Shown: piece by piece, positions 42,154-50,735 of the stretch
Position numbering within the stretch: position 1 is the first letter of the stretch
How the letters are laid out: every line of letters starts with the position of its first letter
NCBI RefSeq assembly: GCF_004005495.1
Contig: NZ_RZYA01000029.1
Coordinates: 1-64,000, forward strand
Source: Streptomyces antnestii
Lineage (GTDB): Bacteria; Actinomycetota; Actinomycetes; Streptomycetales; Streptomycetaceae
Direction of reading: 5' to 3'
Length of the DNA: 64,000 nt
Translations under genes and position numbers: made by a program
Notes under the pieces: generated by a model
What the model saw: the letters and a program-made list of their open reading frames with translations, nothing else
Databases searched by the model: none
What the model was told of the DNA's origin: nothing

Positions 42154-43647
42154 TCAGGCGGCAACTTTCTCGGTGTCGCCTTGAGGGGTACTGGACTGCT
42201 TCCGGACCGGGACGAAGAGCGCGGCCACCAGCCCGGCGAGGGCGAACACGGCGGCTCCGGTGAGGGCCAGGCCGTAGCCGGCGGCCCGCGCCTCGACGAT
42301 GCCCGCCCCGGCCCCGGTCCGGGCGTCGACGCGGGCCGCGGACAGGGCGGCCAGGGTCACCAGGCCGACGGCGCTGCCGAGTTGGCGGGTCGTGTTGAGG
42401 AGCCCGGAGGCCAGTCCTGCCTGGTGCGGGGCGAGGCCCGCGGTGGCGGCGTTCGTCGTGGCGTTGAGCACCGCGCCCATCCCCGAGCCGAGGAGCACGC
42501 AGGGGCCGAGCACGTCGGCGAGGTAGCCGGCGCCCGCGTCCGCCATGGACAGCCAGAACAGGGCTCCGGCGGCGAGGGTGAGACCGCCGAGCAGGATCGG
42601 GCGCGGGCCCGTCCTCGGCACGAGGGGCGCGATCCCCCAGCCCCCCAGGGCCATGCCGAGCGAGAGCGGCAGGTAGCTGAGTCCGGTGCGCAACGGGCTG
42701 TAGCCGAGCACCTGTTGGAGGACGAGCGTGAAGAAGTAGAAGGTGCTGAAGAGGGCGGCGATGCCGAAGAAGGCCACGAGGTTGGCGGCGGCGACCGAAC
42801 GGTTGCGGAAGATGCCGAGCGGCACCAGGGGGTGCCGGGCGAACCTGGCCTGGATCACCAGGAAGGCGGTGAGCAGGAGCGCTCCGGCGAGCAGCGGGCC
42901 GAGCACCCGTGGTGACCCCCAGCCGTGCGTGGCGTACTGGGAGACGCCGTAGACGGCGGACATCAGGCCGAGGGTGACGGTCACGGCGCCGGGCAGGTCG
43001 AGCCCGCTGCCCCGCGTGCCGGTGCGGCGGGGGCGGGTCTCGGGGACGACCCAGCGGACGCCGGCGAGCAGCACGAGCCCGATCGGGACGTTGACCAGGA
43101 AGATCCAGCGCCACGACAGCCACTCGATGATGACGCCGCCGGCCAGTACGCCGATCGCGCCCGCGGCCCCCGAGACGGCGCTCCACCAGCCGAACGCCCG
43201 TGCGCGGGCGGCCGGTTCGGTGAATGTCGTGCCGAGCACGGTGAGGGTGGCGGGCGCCATGACGGCGGCGCCTAGCCCCTGGAAGGCGCGGGCGAGGACC
43301 AGGGTCACCGGCGCGTCCGCGGCTCCCCCGACGAGGCTGGCCAGGGTGAACAGGCCGGCCCCGCACAGGAAGATCCGGCGCTGGCCGAACAGGTCCGCGA
43401 GGCGCCCGCCGAGCAGCAGGAAGCCGCAGACGACCACCGTGTAGGCGTTGTTCACGAGCTGCAGGTTGTGCTGGGTGAAGTGCAGGTCGGCGGCGATGAC
43501 GGGCAGCGCCACGTTCACCACCGACGCGTCCAGCACGTTCATGAACTGGCCCAGGCAGCAGGCGGCCAGGACGAGGGTGAGCCGGTGCCCCGCACCACCC
43601 CCGCCGGGCTCGGCGGCCGTCTTCGCGGTCCGATCGGTGACAGTCAT
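42154..43647 (-). CDS. MFS drug exporter, DHA2 family (second)
   Basis: 497 residues and about 14 predicted membrane helices; motif A variant GGRLADLFGQRR after helix 2. ATG 43647 has no Shine-Dalgarno sequence, but a SARP-type promoter ends eight bases upstream, so the mRNA is probably leaderless. It should export the product or its precursor and thereby confer resistance. Followed after 18 bases by the hydrolase-like gene. Confidence 0.92.
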   Translation of the reverse strand: MTVTDRTAKTAAEPGGGGAGHRLTLVLAACCLGQFMNVLDASVVNVALPVIAADLHFTQHNLQLVNNAYTVVVCGFLLLGGRLADLFGQRRIFLCGAGLFTLASLVGGAADAPVTLVLARAFQGLGAAVMAPATLTVLGTTFTEPAARARAFGWWSAVSGAAGAIGVLAGGVIIEWLSWRWIFLVNVPIGLVLLAGVRWVVPETRPRRTGTRGSGLDLPGAVTVTLGLMSAVYGVSQYATHGWGSPRVLGPLLAGALLLTAFLVIQARFARHPLVPLGIFRNRSVAAANLVAFFGIAALFSTFYFFTLVLQQVLGYSPLRTGLSYLPLSLGMALGGWGIAPLVPRTGPRPILLGGLTLAAGALFWLSMADAGAGYLADVLGPCVLLGSGMGAVLNATTNAATAGLAPHQAGLASGLLNTTRQLGSAVGLVTLAALSAARVDARTGAGAGIVEARAAGYGLALTGAAVFALAGLVAALFVPVRKQSSTPQGDTEKVAA

Positions 43648-43654
43648 GGCGGGC

Positions 43655-43754
43655 ACGCTGCGCCGGACCGATCGACCGCCGGTAGCGACCCGGTCGAGCC
43701 CGCACAGGCGATCGAGAGTGCCTCCACCGCGATTGCAGGGCTGCTCGCCACAGT
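43655..43754. promoter_or_regulatory. Divergent SARP-type control region, MFS / ferredoxin operons
   Basis: Minus direction: TCGACCG (43697-43691) and TCGATCG (43675-43669) are 22 bases apart, then 8 bases, then CAGCGT (43660-43655) as -10, with the MFS start codon only seven bases further. Plus direction: TCGAGAG (43712), TCCACCG (43723), TGCAGGG (43734) and TCGCCAC (43745) stand on an exact 11-base grid. CACAGT (43749-43754), 8 bases after the third, is a possible -10 for the ferredoxin operon. Confidence 0.6.
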
Positions 43755-43805
43755 CCGTGCGGTACCTCCGCACGGATGGCCGATATTCCACGAGGAGAGC
43801 TCGCC

Positions 43806-44129
43806 ATGGCCAAGATCACCTACAAGCATCCGAACGGCACCGTCACCATCCTCGACGTCGAGGCGCCCAACACGGTCATGCGCGCGGCGAAGCTCAACAA
43901 CGTCGACGGCATCGAGGCCCAGTGCGGCGGCTCCGCCCAGTGCGGCACCTGCCATGTGTACGTCGACGCCGAGAGCACCGTCGTGCTGCCGGAGATGGAC
44001 TCCGTCGAGGACGACGTGCTGTACGGCACGGCGTGCGAGCGCACCGAGTTCAGCCGGCTGAGCTGCCAGCTGCCGGTCTCCGACGACCTGGACGGCCTCC
44101 TTGTCCACCTGCCCGAGGCGCAGAGCTGA
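43806..44129 (+). CDS. 2Fe-2S ferredoxin
   Basis: 107 residues of the adrenodoxin/putidaredoxin type. The cluster ligands are the three Cys in CGGSAQCGTC and a fourth in RLSCQLP near residue 87. It shuttles electrons from the reductase encoded immediately downstream to P450s. GAGGAG precedes ATG 43806. The four P450s of the cluster are its likely partners. Confidence 0.96.
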   Translation: MAKITYKHPNGTVTILDVEAPNTVMRAAKLNNVDGIEAQCGGSAQCGTCHVYVDAESTVVLPEMDSVEDDVLYGTACERTEFSRLSCQLPVSDDLDGLLVHLPEAQS

Positions 44130-45424
44130 TGGCGCCGCACTCGGTGGTCGTCGTCGGCGCGGGCCAGGCGGGCCTGGAGACGGCTGCGGCCCTGCGCGGC
44201 CGCGGCTACGAAGGCCGGATCACGCTCGTCGGCGACGAGCCGTCCGGCCCCTGCGACCGCCCACCGCTGTCCAAGGGCTATCTCGCCGGCACGGTGCCGG
44301 CCGCCGACATCGCGCTGCGCCCGCCGTCGTTCTACGCCGCGCAGGACATCGAACTCCTCGCGGGCGACCGGGTCACCTCGGTCGACCGGGAGCGCCGCAC
44401 CGTCCTCCTCGAGTCGGGCCTTCGGCTGCCGTACGGCGCGCTGGTCCTCGCGACCGGCTGCCGCCCGCGCACCCTGCCCGTGCCCGGCGCCGCGCTGACC
44501 GGCGTGCTGACGCTGCGCGGTCTGGCCGACGCGGAGGACCTGCGGCTGCGGCTCAGCGGGCCGCCGCGCAGTGTCGTCGTGGTCGGCGCCGGGTTCATCG
44601 GCCTCGAAGTGGCGGCCACCGCGCGGGGCCTCGGCCACGAGGTGACCGTGGTCGAGGCGCAGCCGAGGGCGCTGGCCCGCGCGCTGACGCCCCAGATGTC
44701 GGACCGGGTCGTGGCCGAGCACCGCGCCCAGGGGGTGCGGGTGCTGCTCGGCCGCGAGGTGTCCGCCCTGTACAGCGACGCGGAGGGCCGGGTCCAGGTC
44801 ATGGAGCTCGGGGACGGCGAGCGGATCGCCGCCGACCTCGTCGTGGTCGGTGTCGGGGTCCTGCCCAACACCGGCGTCGCGCTCGGCGCCGACCTGGTCG
44901 TCGGCGACGGCATCGTCGTCGACGAGCGGCTGCGGACCGAGGACCCGGACATCTACGCGGTCGGTGACGCCGCCCGTTTCCCGAGCCCGCACGCCGGCCG
45001 CCACATCCGTCTGGAGTCCGTCCAGAACGCCACCGACCAGGCGCGCTGCGTGGCCGCCGGGATCTGCGGCGAGCCGTACCCGTACGCCGCCGTGCCCTGG
45101 TTCTGGTCCGAGCAGTACGCGATGCGGCTCCAGATGGCCGGGCTCACGGCCGCGCACGACGAGACCGTGACCGTCGGCGACCCGGACGAGGGACGGTTCT
45201 CCGTCCTGTGCTTCCGGGGCGGCCGGCTGATCGGCGTCGAGTCCATGAACCGTCCGGCGGACCACGGCATCGCCCGCCGGCTGCTGACCAACGGCACACA
45301 GCTGACACCGGCGACGGCCCGGGAGCCGGGCTTCGACCTGAAGAAGCTCCCCCGTACGCAGGCCGCGTCACCCTCCCGCTCCACCAACACCACCACTCAG
45401 GAAAGGCAGTCCGTCCATGCCTGA
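44129..45424 (+). CDS. NAD(P)H:ferredoxin reductase (putidaredoxin reductase type)
   Basis: 431 residues. FAD motif VVGAGQAGLETAAALR, NAD(P) motif VVVVGAGFIGLEVA and the C-terminal FAD motif IYAVGDAARF. Start ATG 44129 overlaps the ferredoxin stop by one base (TGATG). It reduces the adjacent ferredoxin with NAD(P)H. Together they supply electrons to the P450s. A C-terminal extension of ~25 Ser/Thr-rich residues is unlike the family core. Confidence 0.95.
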   Translation: MAPHSVVVVGAGQAGLETAAALRGRGYEGRITLVGDEPSGPCDRPPLSKGYLAGTVPAADIALRPPSFYAAQDIELLAGDRVTSVDRERRTVLLESGLRLPYGALVLATGCRPRTLPVPGAALTGVLTLRGLADAEDLRLRLSGPPRSVVVVGAGFIGLEVAATARGLGHEVTVVEAQPRALARALTPQMSDRVVAEHRAQGVRVLLGREVSALYSDAEGRVQVMELGDGERIAADLVVVGVGVLPNTGVALGADLVVGDGIVVDERLRTEDPDIYAVGDAARFPSPHAGRHIRLESVQNATDQARCVAAGICGEPYPYAAVPWFWSEQYAMRLQMAGLTAAHDETVTVGDPDEGRFSVLCFRGGRLIGVESMNRPADHGIARRLLTNGTQLTPATAREPGFDLKKLPRTQAASPSRSTNTTTQERQSVHA

Positions 45425-45986
45425 AATCCCGTCGGCGCCCGAGGGCACGACTCTCACCTCTCCCGCGCCGTCCCGGCTCTCGCGCCCGGTCGCCCTGCGG
45501 GTCATCGGCGTCTGGCTGGCCGTGCTCGCGCTGCTGGCCGGCTTCGGTGTCGCCTCGGCCTCGGCGGGCGAGACCGCCCGTCCCGGCACGAACGTCTCGC
45601 TCGCCGGCGTGTGGGACCTGACGGTGACGATCCACACCCCCGACGGCGGTACGTCGGTGGTGAACGCGCGGTTCACGTTCACCCCGGACCACCAGCTGTC
45701 GGCCCCGGGCCCGCTGGACGAGAACGGCCAGCCGATGTACACCGAGCGCGGCTTCTGGAACGCGAGGAGCGACGGCACCATCTCGTTCTACATCGCCCAC
45801 CCCGGCGTCCCGGTCGGCGGCGCCGTCCCCGGCGACGTGCAGGCCGTGCACCTGGGCCGGATATCGGGCAAGAGCTTCAGCACGGTCGCGTACGCGTTCG
45901 TCACCGACAAGCCGGGCGGCGTCCCGCAGGGTCCGATCAGCGTCGACACGACGGCCGACTGGGTCTCCCCGGTGCCGTCCTCCTGA
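45417..45986 (+). CDS. Allene-oxide-cyclase-barrel-like protein with N-terminal membrane segment
   Basis: 189 residues. Residues ~27-50 form one hydrophobic helix ending in ASASAG, a signal peptide or membrane anchor. Residues ~55-185 look like an all-beta barrel (AGVWDLTVTIHTPDGG, FWNARSDGTISFYIAHP) similar to AOC-barrel/dirigent-like proteins seen in polyketide clusters. Start overlaps the reductase gene by eight bases. Its role is unknown; a cyclase or binding role outside or at the membrane is possible. Confidence 0.7.
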   Translation: MPEIPSAPEGTTLTSPAPSRLSRPVALRVIGVWLAVLALLAGFGVASASAGETARPGTNVSLAGVWDLTVTIHTPDGGTSVVNARFTFTPDHQLSAPGPLDENGQPMYTERGFWNARSDGTISFYIAHPGVPVGGAVPGDVQAVHLGRISGKSFSTVAYAFVTDKPGGVPQGPISVDTTADWVSPVPSS

Positions 45987-45997
45987 CGGCCACCCGT

Positions 45998-46043
45998 ACG
46001 GGAAAGGTCCCGGTCCCCCTCGGGGGGCCGGGACCTTTTCCGT
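45998..46043. terminator. Bidirectional terminator
   Basis: Long imperfect hairpin with ~20-base arms around CTC, ending TTTTCCG on the plus strand. It lies between the convergent AOC-like (plus) and P450 (minus) genes. Confidence 0.85.
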
Positions 46044-46056
46044 GTGTCTGTCGTAC

Positions 46057-47322
46057 TCACGCGCCCCGGACAACCGGAAGGCTGGTGAGCGTGTGGTTGA
46101 TCTCGCCCTCGTGCCAGGGCAGTTCGCTCTCGGGGGCCGCGAGCCGCAGGTCGGGGAAGCGCCGTACCAGGCCGTCGATGGCGATCTCCATCTCCATCCG
46201 GCCCAGGTGCTTGCCGAGGCAGTAGTGCATGCCGTGGCCGAAGGAGATGTGCGGGTTGCGCTCCCGGGCCAGGTCGAGCCGGTCGGGCTCGGCGAAGACC
46301 TCCGCGTCCCGGTTGGCCGACGCGAGCGAGAGGAGCACGGCGTCGCCCTTGGGTATCGTCACGCCGCCGACCTCGATGTCCTCGGCGGCGATCCGGGGGA
46401 AGCCGGAGGTGTCGGTGGCGAACAGGTTGACGTGGCGCAGGAGTTCCTCGACGGCGCGCGGGATGCGGGAGCGGTCCTCGACGAGGTAGTTCCACTGGTC
46501 GTGGTGGTCCACGAGGAGCGCGAGGACGGAGTTGGCGAGCTGGTTCGCGGTGGTGTCGAAGCCGGCGCCGATCAGCGTGAAGCCGAAGGTGACCAGCTCG
46601 GGCTCGCTGAGCCGGTCGTCGTCGTCGCGGGCCGCGATCAGCTCGGACAGCATGTCGTCGGTGGGGTTGGCGCGCTTGTCGGCGATGAGCCCGACGATGT
46701 ACTCGCTGAGCTTGCCGAGCGCGTGCAGGGACTCCTCGCCGCCCGCCCGGTCGTCGACGGTGGCGAAGGCGCGCGCCCACTGCTCGAACTGCCGCAGGTC
46801 CTTGGCCGGTACGCCGAGGAGCTCGCCGATGACGGTCAGCGGGAGCGGCACACAGAGCTGCTGCACGAGGTCGACGACGCCGTCCTTGGCCGCCATGTCG
46901 TCGAGGAGTTCGTCCGTGACCTTCTGGACGTTCTCCCGCATCCGCTCGACCCGCCGCATCGTGAACGCGCCGGCCACCAGCTTGCGCAGCCGGGAGTGCT
47001 CGGGCGCGTCGAGGGAGATGATCATCTCCGGCGTGGTGTGCATCGTGCCGCCCACGCGGGGCGCCCCCTCGCCGCAGGCCTGGGCCCGGCTGAGCCGGGG
47101 GTCGGCGGAGAGCCGCCGCACGTCCTCGTAACGGGTGACCAGCCAGGCGTCCACACCTCCCGCGGTGGGCACCTTCGCCACCGGCTGCCCGGCGCGCAAC
47201 TGGGCGTACGCCGGGGCGGGGCCGCGGTAACTCGAACCGCTGAAGGGGAACTCGCCCGCCACCGGGCAGCCGGCGCCCTGGGGCGCCGTCTCCTGGCTGG
47301 CTGTCTCCTGGGTGACTGTCAC
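46057..47322 (-). CDS. Cytochrome P450 (fourth of four)
   Basis: 421 residues. I-helix IGAGFDTTANQ; heme loop SFGHGMHYCLGKHL. Close paralogue of the P450 at 39422-40663, by eye around two thirds identical in the C-terminal half. GTG 47322 is preceded by GGAGG at seven bases. It is a monocistronic unit with its own SARP-type promoter. The pair probably acts at two positions or on successive oxidation states of one substrate. Confidence 0.93.
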   Translation of the reverse strand: MTVTQETASQETAPQGAGCPVAGEFPFSGSSYRGPAPAYAQLRAGQPVAKVPTAGGVDAWLVTRYEDVRRLSADPRLSRAQACGEGAPRVGGTMHTTPEMIISLDAPEHSRLRKLVAGAFTMRRVERMRENVQKVTDELLDDMAAKDGVVDLVQQLCVPLPLTVIGELLGVPAKDLRQFEQWARAFATVDDRAGGEESLHALGKLSEYIVGLIADKRANPTDDMLSELIAARDDDDRLSEPELVTFGFTLIGAGFDTTANQLANSVLALLVDHHDQWNYLVEDRSRIPRAVEELLRHVNLFATDTSGFPRIAAEDIEVGGVTIPKGDAVLLSLASANRDAEVFAEPDRLDLARERNPHISFGHGMHYCLGKHLGRMEMEIAIDGLVRRFPDLRLAAPESELPWHEGEINHTLTSLPVVRGA

Positions 47323-47360
47323 GATAGATCCTCCGCTTGGGACGTTACGGGTCGGATCTC

Positions 47361-47403
47361 ACGGTACGGACGGCCGATGGAGGCCAAGTCGCCCTGAACT
47401 AGA
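47361..47403 (-). promoter_or_regulatory. Candidate SARP operator and promoter of the P450 at 46057
   Basis: Minus-strand heptamers TCTAGTT (47403-47397), GCGACTT (47392-47386) and TCCATCG (47381-47375) are in 11-base register. They precede the 8-base spacer GCCGTCCG and the -10 box TACCGT (47366-47361). Spacer and -10 closely match the epoxide hydrolase promoter at 27844-27875. Confidence 0.6.
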
Positions 47404-47440
47404 GCAGGTTGGGGACGCTCCAAGGGATGTCCCGGGGCAT

Positions 47441-47480
47441 GGCACAGGGGGCGTCCGTGGTGCCGGACGCCCCCTGTGCC
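47441..47480 (-). terminator. Terminator after the ActVA-like monooxygenase gene
   Basis: Perfect 17-base arms (47441-47457, 47464-47480) with a 6-base loop, 14 bases beyond the monooxygenase stop. It isolates that operon from the P450 promoter. Confidence 0.85.
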
Positions 47481-47494
47481 AGGTGTGCGCGAGC

Positions 47495-48655
47495 TCAGCC
47501 CTCCGGGCCGAGCAGCACCGCCGAGTAGTTCTTGCGGGCGGCGGTGTCGTACTGCAGCGCCACGTGGCTCGTCGCCGACGTGATGTCGCGCCAGAAGCGC
47601 TGGAGCGCGTGCCCCTCGCCGAGGCCACCGGTTCCGGCGGCGCCGACCAGCAGCGTCACGGCCTCGCGGAGGATCTCGGCGGCGAAGGTGGCGTTGCGCT
47701 CGTTGCGCGCCATGTGTTCGGGGGTGAAAAGGCGCCGGTCCAGGACCCGGGCGTTCTCCTCGACGAGGTGGCGGGCGGCGTCGATCCGGCCGGAGGCGCG
47801 CACGACGGTCAGCTCGGCCGTCTGGTTGCGGCGGCGTCCGGTGATCGACCCCGCGGCGGCGGCGAGCGCGCCGGTGGCGGCGCCGACGACGGGGGCGATG
47901 AAGGTGAGGCCGCCCACCGCCTGGAAGGGCACGTTGTGGGCGGACACCCCGGAGAAGCCGTTGCGGCCGGTGAGCATGTCGGCGCGGTCGAAGGTCAGGT
48001 GCGCCGGCACGAAGACGTCGTCGACGACGACCGTGTGGCTGCCGGTGGCCCGCATCCCCACGCTGTCCCAGGTCTCGCGCACCGTGTACGCGCCCCGCGG
48101 CAGCGTGAAGAAGCGCAGCTGCGGAGGGCCCTCGCCGCCGGCGACGGCCGCGCAGACCATCACCCAGTCGGCGAAGTCGACGGCGCTGACGTAGGCCCAC
48201 TCGCCGGTGACCCGCCAGCCGCCGTCGGCCTGCCGGGCGCGCCCGGCGGGCATCAGGCCGGTCGCGACGACCGTGTCGGGCCCCGCGCCCCACAGCTCCT
48301 GATGGCCCTGCTCGGGCAGGTGCGAGGCGAAGCGCGCCGAGTACGCGGCGAGCGAGGCGCACCACGCGGAGGCGGCACAGCCCTCGCCGACGGTCATGAC
48401 GGCGCGGGTCAGGTCCTCGAACGAGCCCTCCGTGCCGCCGAACCGCTCGGCCACGAAGTGCCGGGCGAACCCGGCCTCCCGTATCGCGTCGGTGACTTCG
48501 CGGGACAGGCCGCGGCCGGTGTCGGCGTCGGCGGCGTGGCGGGCCGCGAGCTCACGGAGCCGGCCGGCGGCGGGGACGAGCCCGGCGTCGGCGAAATCCG
48601 GGACGGCGTCGGGGGTGGTATCGGGGGCGGCGATCACGCCTACGTCGACGCTCAC
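47495..48655 (-). CDS. Flavin-dependent monooxygenase of the acyl-CoA dehydrogenase fold (ActVA-ORF5-like)
   Basis: 386 residues. Acyl-CoA dehydrogenase/HpaB-like fold with DSVGMRATGSHTVVVDDVFVP in the middle domain and a helical C-terminus (GGLGEGHALQRFWRDI). It lacks the catalytic Glu of true dehydrogenases. Group D two-component hydroxylases such as ActVA-ORF5 use free reduced flavin, supplied here probably by the reductase at 50190-50735. GTG 48655 overlaps the stop of the SRPBCC gene. Likely hydroxylates an aromatic ring. Confidence 0.88.
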   Translation of the reverse strand: MSVDVGVIAAPDTTPDAVPDFADAGLVPAAGRLRELAARHAADADTGRGLSREVTDAIREAGFARHFVAERFGGTEGSFEDLTRAVMTVGEGCAASAWCASLAAYSARFASHLPEQGHQELWGAGPDTVVATGLMPAGRARQADGGWRVTGEWAYVSAVDFADWVMVCAAVAGGEGPPQLRFFTLPRGAYTVRETWDSVGMRATGSHTVVVDDVFVPAHLTFDRADMLTGRNGFSGVSAHNVPFQAVGGLTFIAPVVGAATGALAAAAGSITGRRRNQTAELTVVRASGRIDAARHLVEENARVLDRRLFTPEHMARNERNATFAAEILREAVTLLVGAAGTGGLGEGHALQRFWRDITSATSHVALQYDTAARKNYSAVLLGPEG

Positions 48656-49143
48656 GACGCGGACCCCTTCGCGATGGCACGGGCGAAGCGCTCCAGCGTC
48701 TCGCCGGGGCTCGGCCCGTCGAGTGCCTTGAAGATCCGCTCGGCGCCGGGGCCGTGCCGGTCCAGCTTCACGTGGGCGAGCGTGACCAGGGTGTGCTCCG
48801 CGTCGACGGCCTCGAAGTCGACCTCGATCTGGCTGGCGCCGTCATCGGTGGGCAGGGACTGCCAGTTGGGGTCGATGCGCCATGTCATGACGACACGGCG
48901 GCCCGGCTCCCACTCCAGGACCTGGCCCCAGGCGATCTCGGTGCCCTCCACGTCCCACTCGTAGTAGCGCCCGCCCACGCCGCCCTCGAAGGCGAGGCCG
49001 GCCCGCTCCTTGCGCACGAGGATGTGGCTCGGCGGCCACCAGTCCGCGGGGCGCTCGGTGAAGACCTTGAAGCACTCGCCGGGCGTCGCCGCGACGGTCA
49101 CCGACTTCCTGACGTCGGGCAGGGTCTGCGTCTGCTCGGGCAC
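48652..49143 (-). CDS. SRPBCC (AHSA1-like) protein
   Basis: 163 residues with a single START/AHSA1-like fold (VAATPGECFKVFTERPADWW, later GRRVVMTWRID). Unlike the didomain cyclase at 19542 it has one domain. AHSA1-like proteins in aromatic polyketide clusters can be cyclases or lipid-type binders, so the role is open. GTG 49143 is preceded by GGAGG. It is cotranslated with the ActVA-like monooxygenase. Confidence 0.82.
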   Translation of the reverse strand: MPEQTQTLPDVRKSVTVAATPGECFKVFTERPADWWPPSHILVRKERAGLAFEGGVGGRYYEWDVEGTEIAWGQVLEWEPGRRVVMTWRIDPNWQSLPTDDGASQIEVDFEAVDAEHTLVTLAHVKLDRHGPGAERIFKALDGPSPGETLERFARAIAKGSAS

Positions 49144-49225
49144 GGGGCCTCCTCGCTCCGGCCAGGTATCCGCCCGGCCACGGCATCGAATGCCCCCAAG
49201 CTGACGTGCCGCGCTAGGCCCCCTG

Positions 49226-49277
49226 TCGAGTACGGCTCGAACACCTGGCCTCCACCCCGGCTCCACCCCCGTACGAG
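49226..49277. promoter_or_regulatory. Divergent SARP operator between SRPBCC and ketoreductase genes
   Basis: Plus strand: TCGAGTA (49226), TCGAACA (49237), GCCTCCA (49248) and GGCTCCA (49259) start exactly 11 bases apart; TACGAG (49272-49277) is a weak -10. The first two overlap the palindrome TCGAGTACGGCTCGA. On the minus strand they also read TCGAGCC and TCGACAG at 11-base spacing towards the SRPBCC gene, with TAGCGC as a possible -10. One site may serve both directions. Confidence 0.65.
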
Positions 49278-49348
49278 AAACCCGCAAGGCGACGGGCTCA
49301 CCGTCGAGCCGACATGGACCGGAAGGCACGAGCGATGGGGAGAGCACG

Positions 49349-50134
49349 ATGACAGACGCGGGACGACGAGTGGCCTTCGTCACCGGTGCGACCAGCGGGA
49401 TCGGCCTGGCCGTGACCGAACTGCTGGCCCGGCAGGGCGTCGCGGTGTTCGGAGTGGCGCGTGACGCGGAGAACGTCGCCGCCATGGTCAAGGAACAGCG
49501 CGAGCAGGGCCACGAGGTGGCCGGCGCGGCGTGCGACGTGACGTCCCTGACGCAGATCAGGGAGGCCGTGGCGGCCGCCGTCGCGGAGTACGGGCGCATC
49601 GACATCCTCGTCAACAACGCGGGCCGGGGCGGTGGCGGCGTGACCGCGGAGCTTGCGGACTCGCTCTGGGACGACGTGATCGAGACCAACCTGAACGGCA
49701 CGTTCCGGGTCACCCGCGAGGTGCTCAGCGCGGGCCTGATGCGCGAGGGCTCCTGGGGACGGATCATCAACATCGCCTCCACCGGCGGCAAGCAGGGCGT
49801 CGAGCTCGCCGCGCCGTACTCCGCCTCCAAGCACGGCGTCATCGGCTTCACCAAGGCCGTCGGCAAGGAACTCGCCGCGACCGGCATCACCGTGAACGCG
49901 GTCTGCCCCGGATACGTCGAGACGCCGATGGCGCAGCGCGTGCGGCAGGGCTACGCGGGCCACTACGGGGTCAGCGAGCAGGAGATCCAGGAGAAGTTCA
50001 ACGCGAAGATCCCGCTCGGCCGTTACTCCACCCCCGAAGAGGTCGCCGGGCTCGTCGGCTACCTCGCGTCGGACACGGCCGGGTCCATCACCGCCCAGGC
50101 CATGAACGTCTGCGGCGGACTCGGCAACTACTGA
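49349..50134 (+). CDS. Polyketide C9 ketoreductase (ActIII type)
   Basis: 261 residues, classical SDR with TGATSGIG, NNAGRGG, catalytic Ser in ASTGGKQG, YSASK and the PGYVETPM loop characteristic of type II PKS ketoreductases. It reduces the C9 ketone of the nascent chain with NADPH before first-ring cyclisation by the didomain aromatase/cyclase. GGGGAGAG precedes ATG 49349. It leads an operon with a flavin reductase and the ActIV-like cyclase. Confidence 0.95.
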   Translation: MTDAGRRVAFVTGATSGIGLAVTELLARQGVAVFGVARDAENVAAMVKEQREQGHEVAGAACDVTSLTQIREAVAAAVAEYGRIDILVNNAGRGGGGVTAELADSLWDDVIETNLNGTFRVTREVLSAGLMREGSWGRIINIASTGGKQGVELAAPYSASKHGVIGFTKAVGKELAATGITVNAVCPGYVETPMAQRVRQGYAGHYGVSEQEIQEKFNAKIPLGRYSTPEEVAGLVGYLASDTAGSITAQAMNVCGGLGNY

Positions 50135-50189
50135 CGCCACCTTGACGGCCCTGACGCCCTATGGACGAGCAGAAAACGGAGTACCTGAC

Positions 50190-50735
50190 ATGACTGCTGT
50201 GACCGCCGGCGCGACGCTGGCCGAACCCGACGTGGCCGCGTTCCGGACCGCGATGGGCCGATTCCCGACGGGCGTCACCCTGCTCACCCAGGGAAGCGGC
50301 GACGACACGATCGTGATGACGCTCAACAGCCTGACCTCGGTGTCGCTCGACCCGATGCTGATCCTCGTGTCCGTGAAGGCGTCCGGCCGGATGCGTCCGC
50401 GGATCTCGGACGCGGGCAGCTTCGCCGTGAACGTGCTCACCGAGGCGCAGCTGGACCTCGCCGTCGCGTTCTGCAAGCCCGACCGGCCGGAGGGCAGCGC
50501 CGCGATGCTGCGGCTCGGCGCGCGCGAGGGTGTCACCGGCAACGCCGTGCTGCCCGCCGCGGAGACGTACGTCGAGTGCGTGCTCGACGCGGAGTACACG
50601 GCGGGCGACCACACCCTGCTGATCGGGCGGGTCGTCGCCCTGTCCGGCGGCTCGTCGCACCCGGACCCGCTCCTGTTCCACCAGGGCAAGTTCGGCCGTC
50701 TGCCCGCGGCCGAGCCTCAGGGGGCGGCCGCGTGA
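50190..50735 (+). CDS. Flavin reductase (ActVB-like)
   Basis: 181 residues of the FMN-binding split-barrel flavin reductase family: FRTAMGRFPTGVTLLT at the start, SLDPMLILVSV in the middle, and a Ser-His pair near the end (SSHPDPLLFHQGKF). It makes reduced FMN with NAD(P)H for the group D monooxygenase at 47495-48655. ATG 50190 lies 55 bases after the ketoreductase stop; the stop overlaps the next start (GTGA). Confidence 0.93.
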   Translation: MTAVTAGATLAEPDVAAFRTAMGRFPTGVTLLTQGSGDDTIVMTLNSLTSVSLDPMLILVSVKASGRMRPRISDAGSFAVNVLTEAQLDLAVAFCKPDRPEGSAAMLRLGAREGVTGNAVLPAAETYVECVLDAEYTAGDHTLLIGRVVALSGGSSHPDPLLFHQGKFGRLPAAEPQGAAA

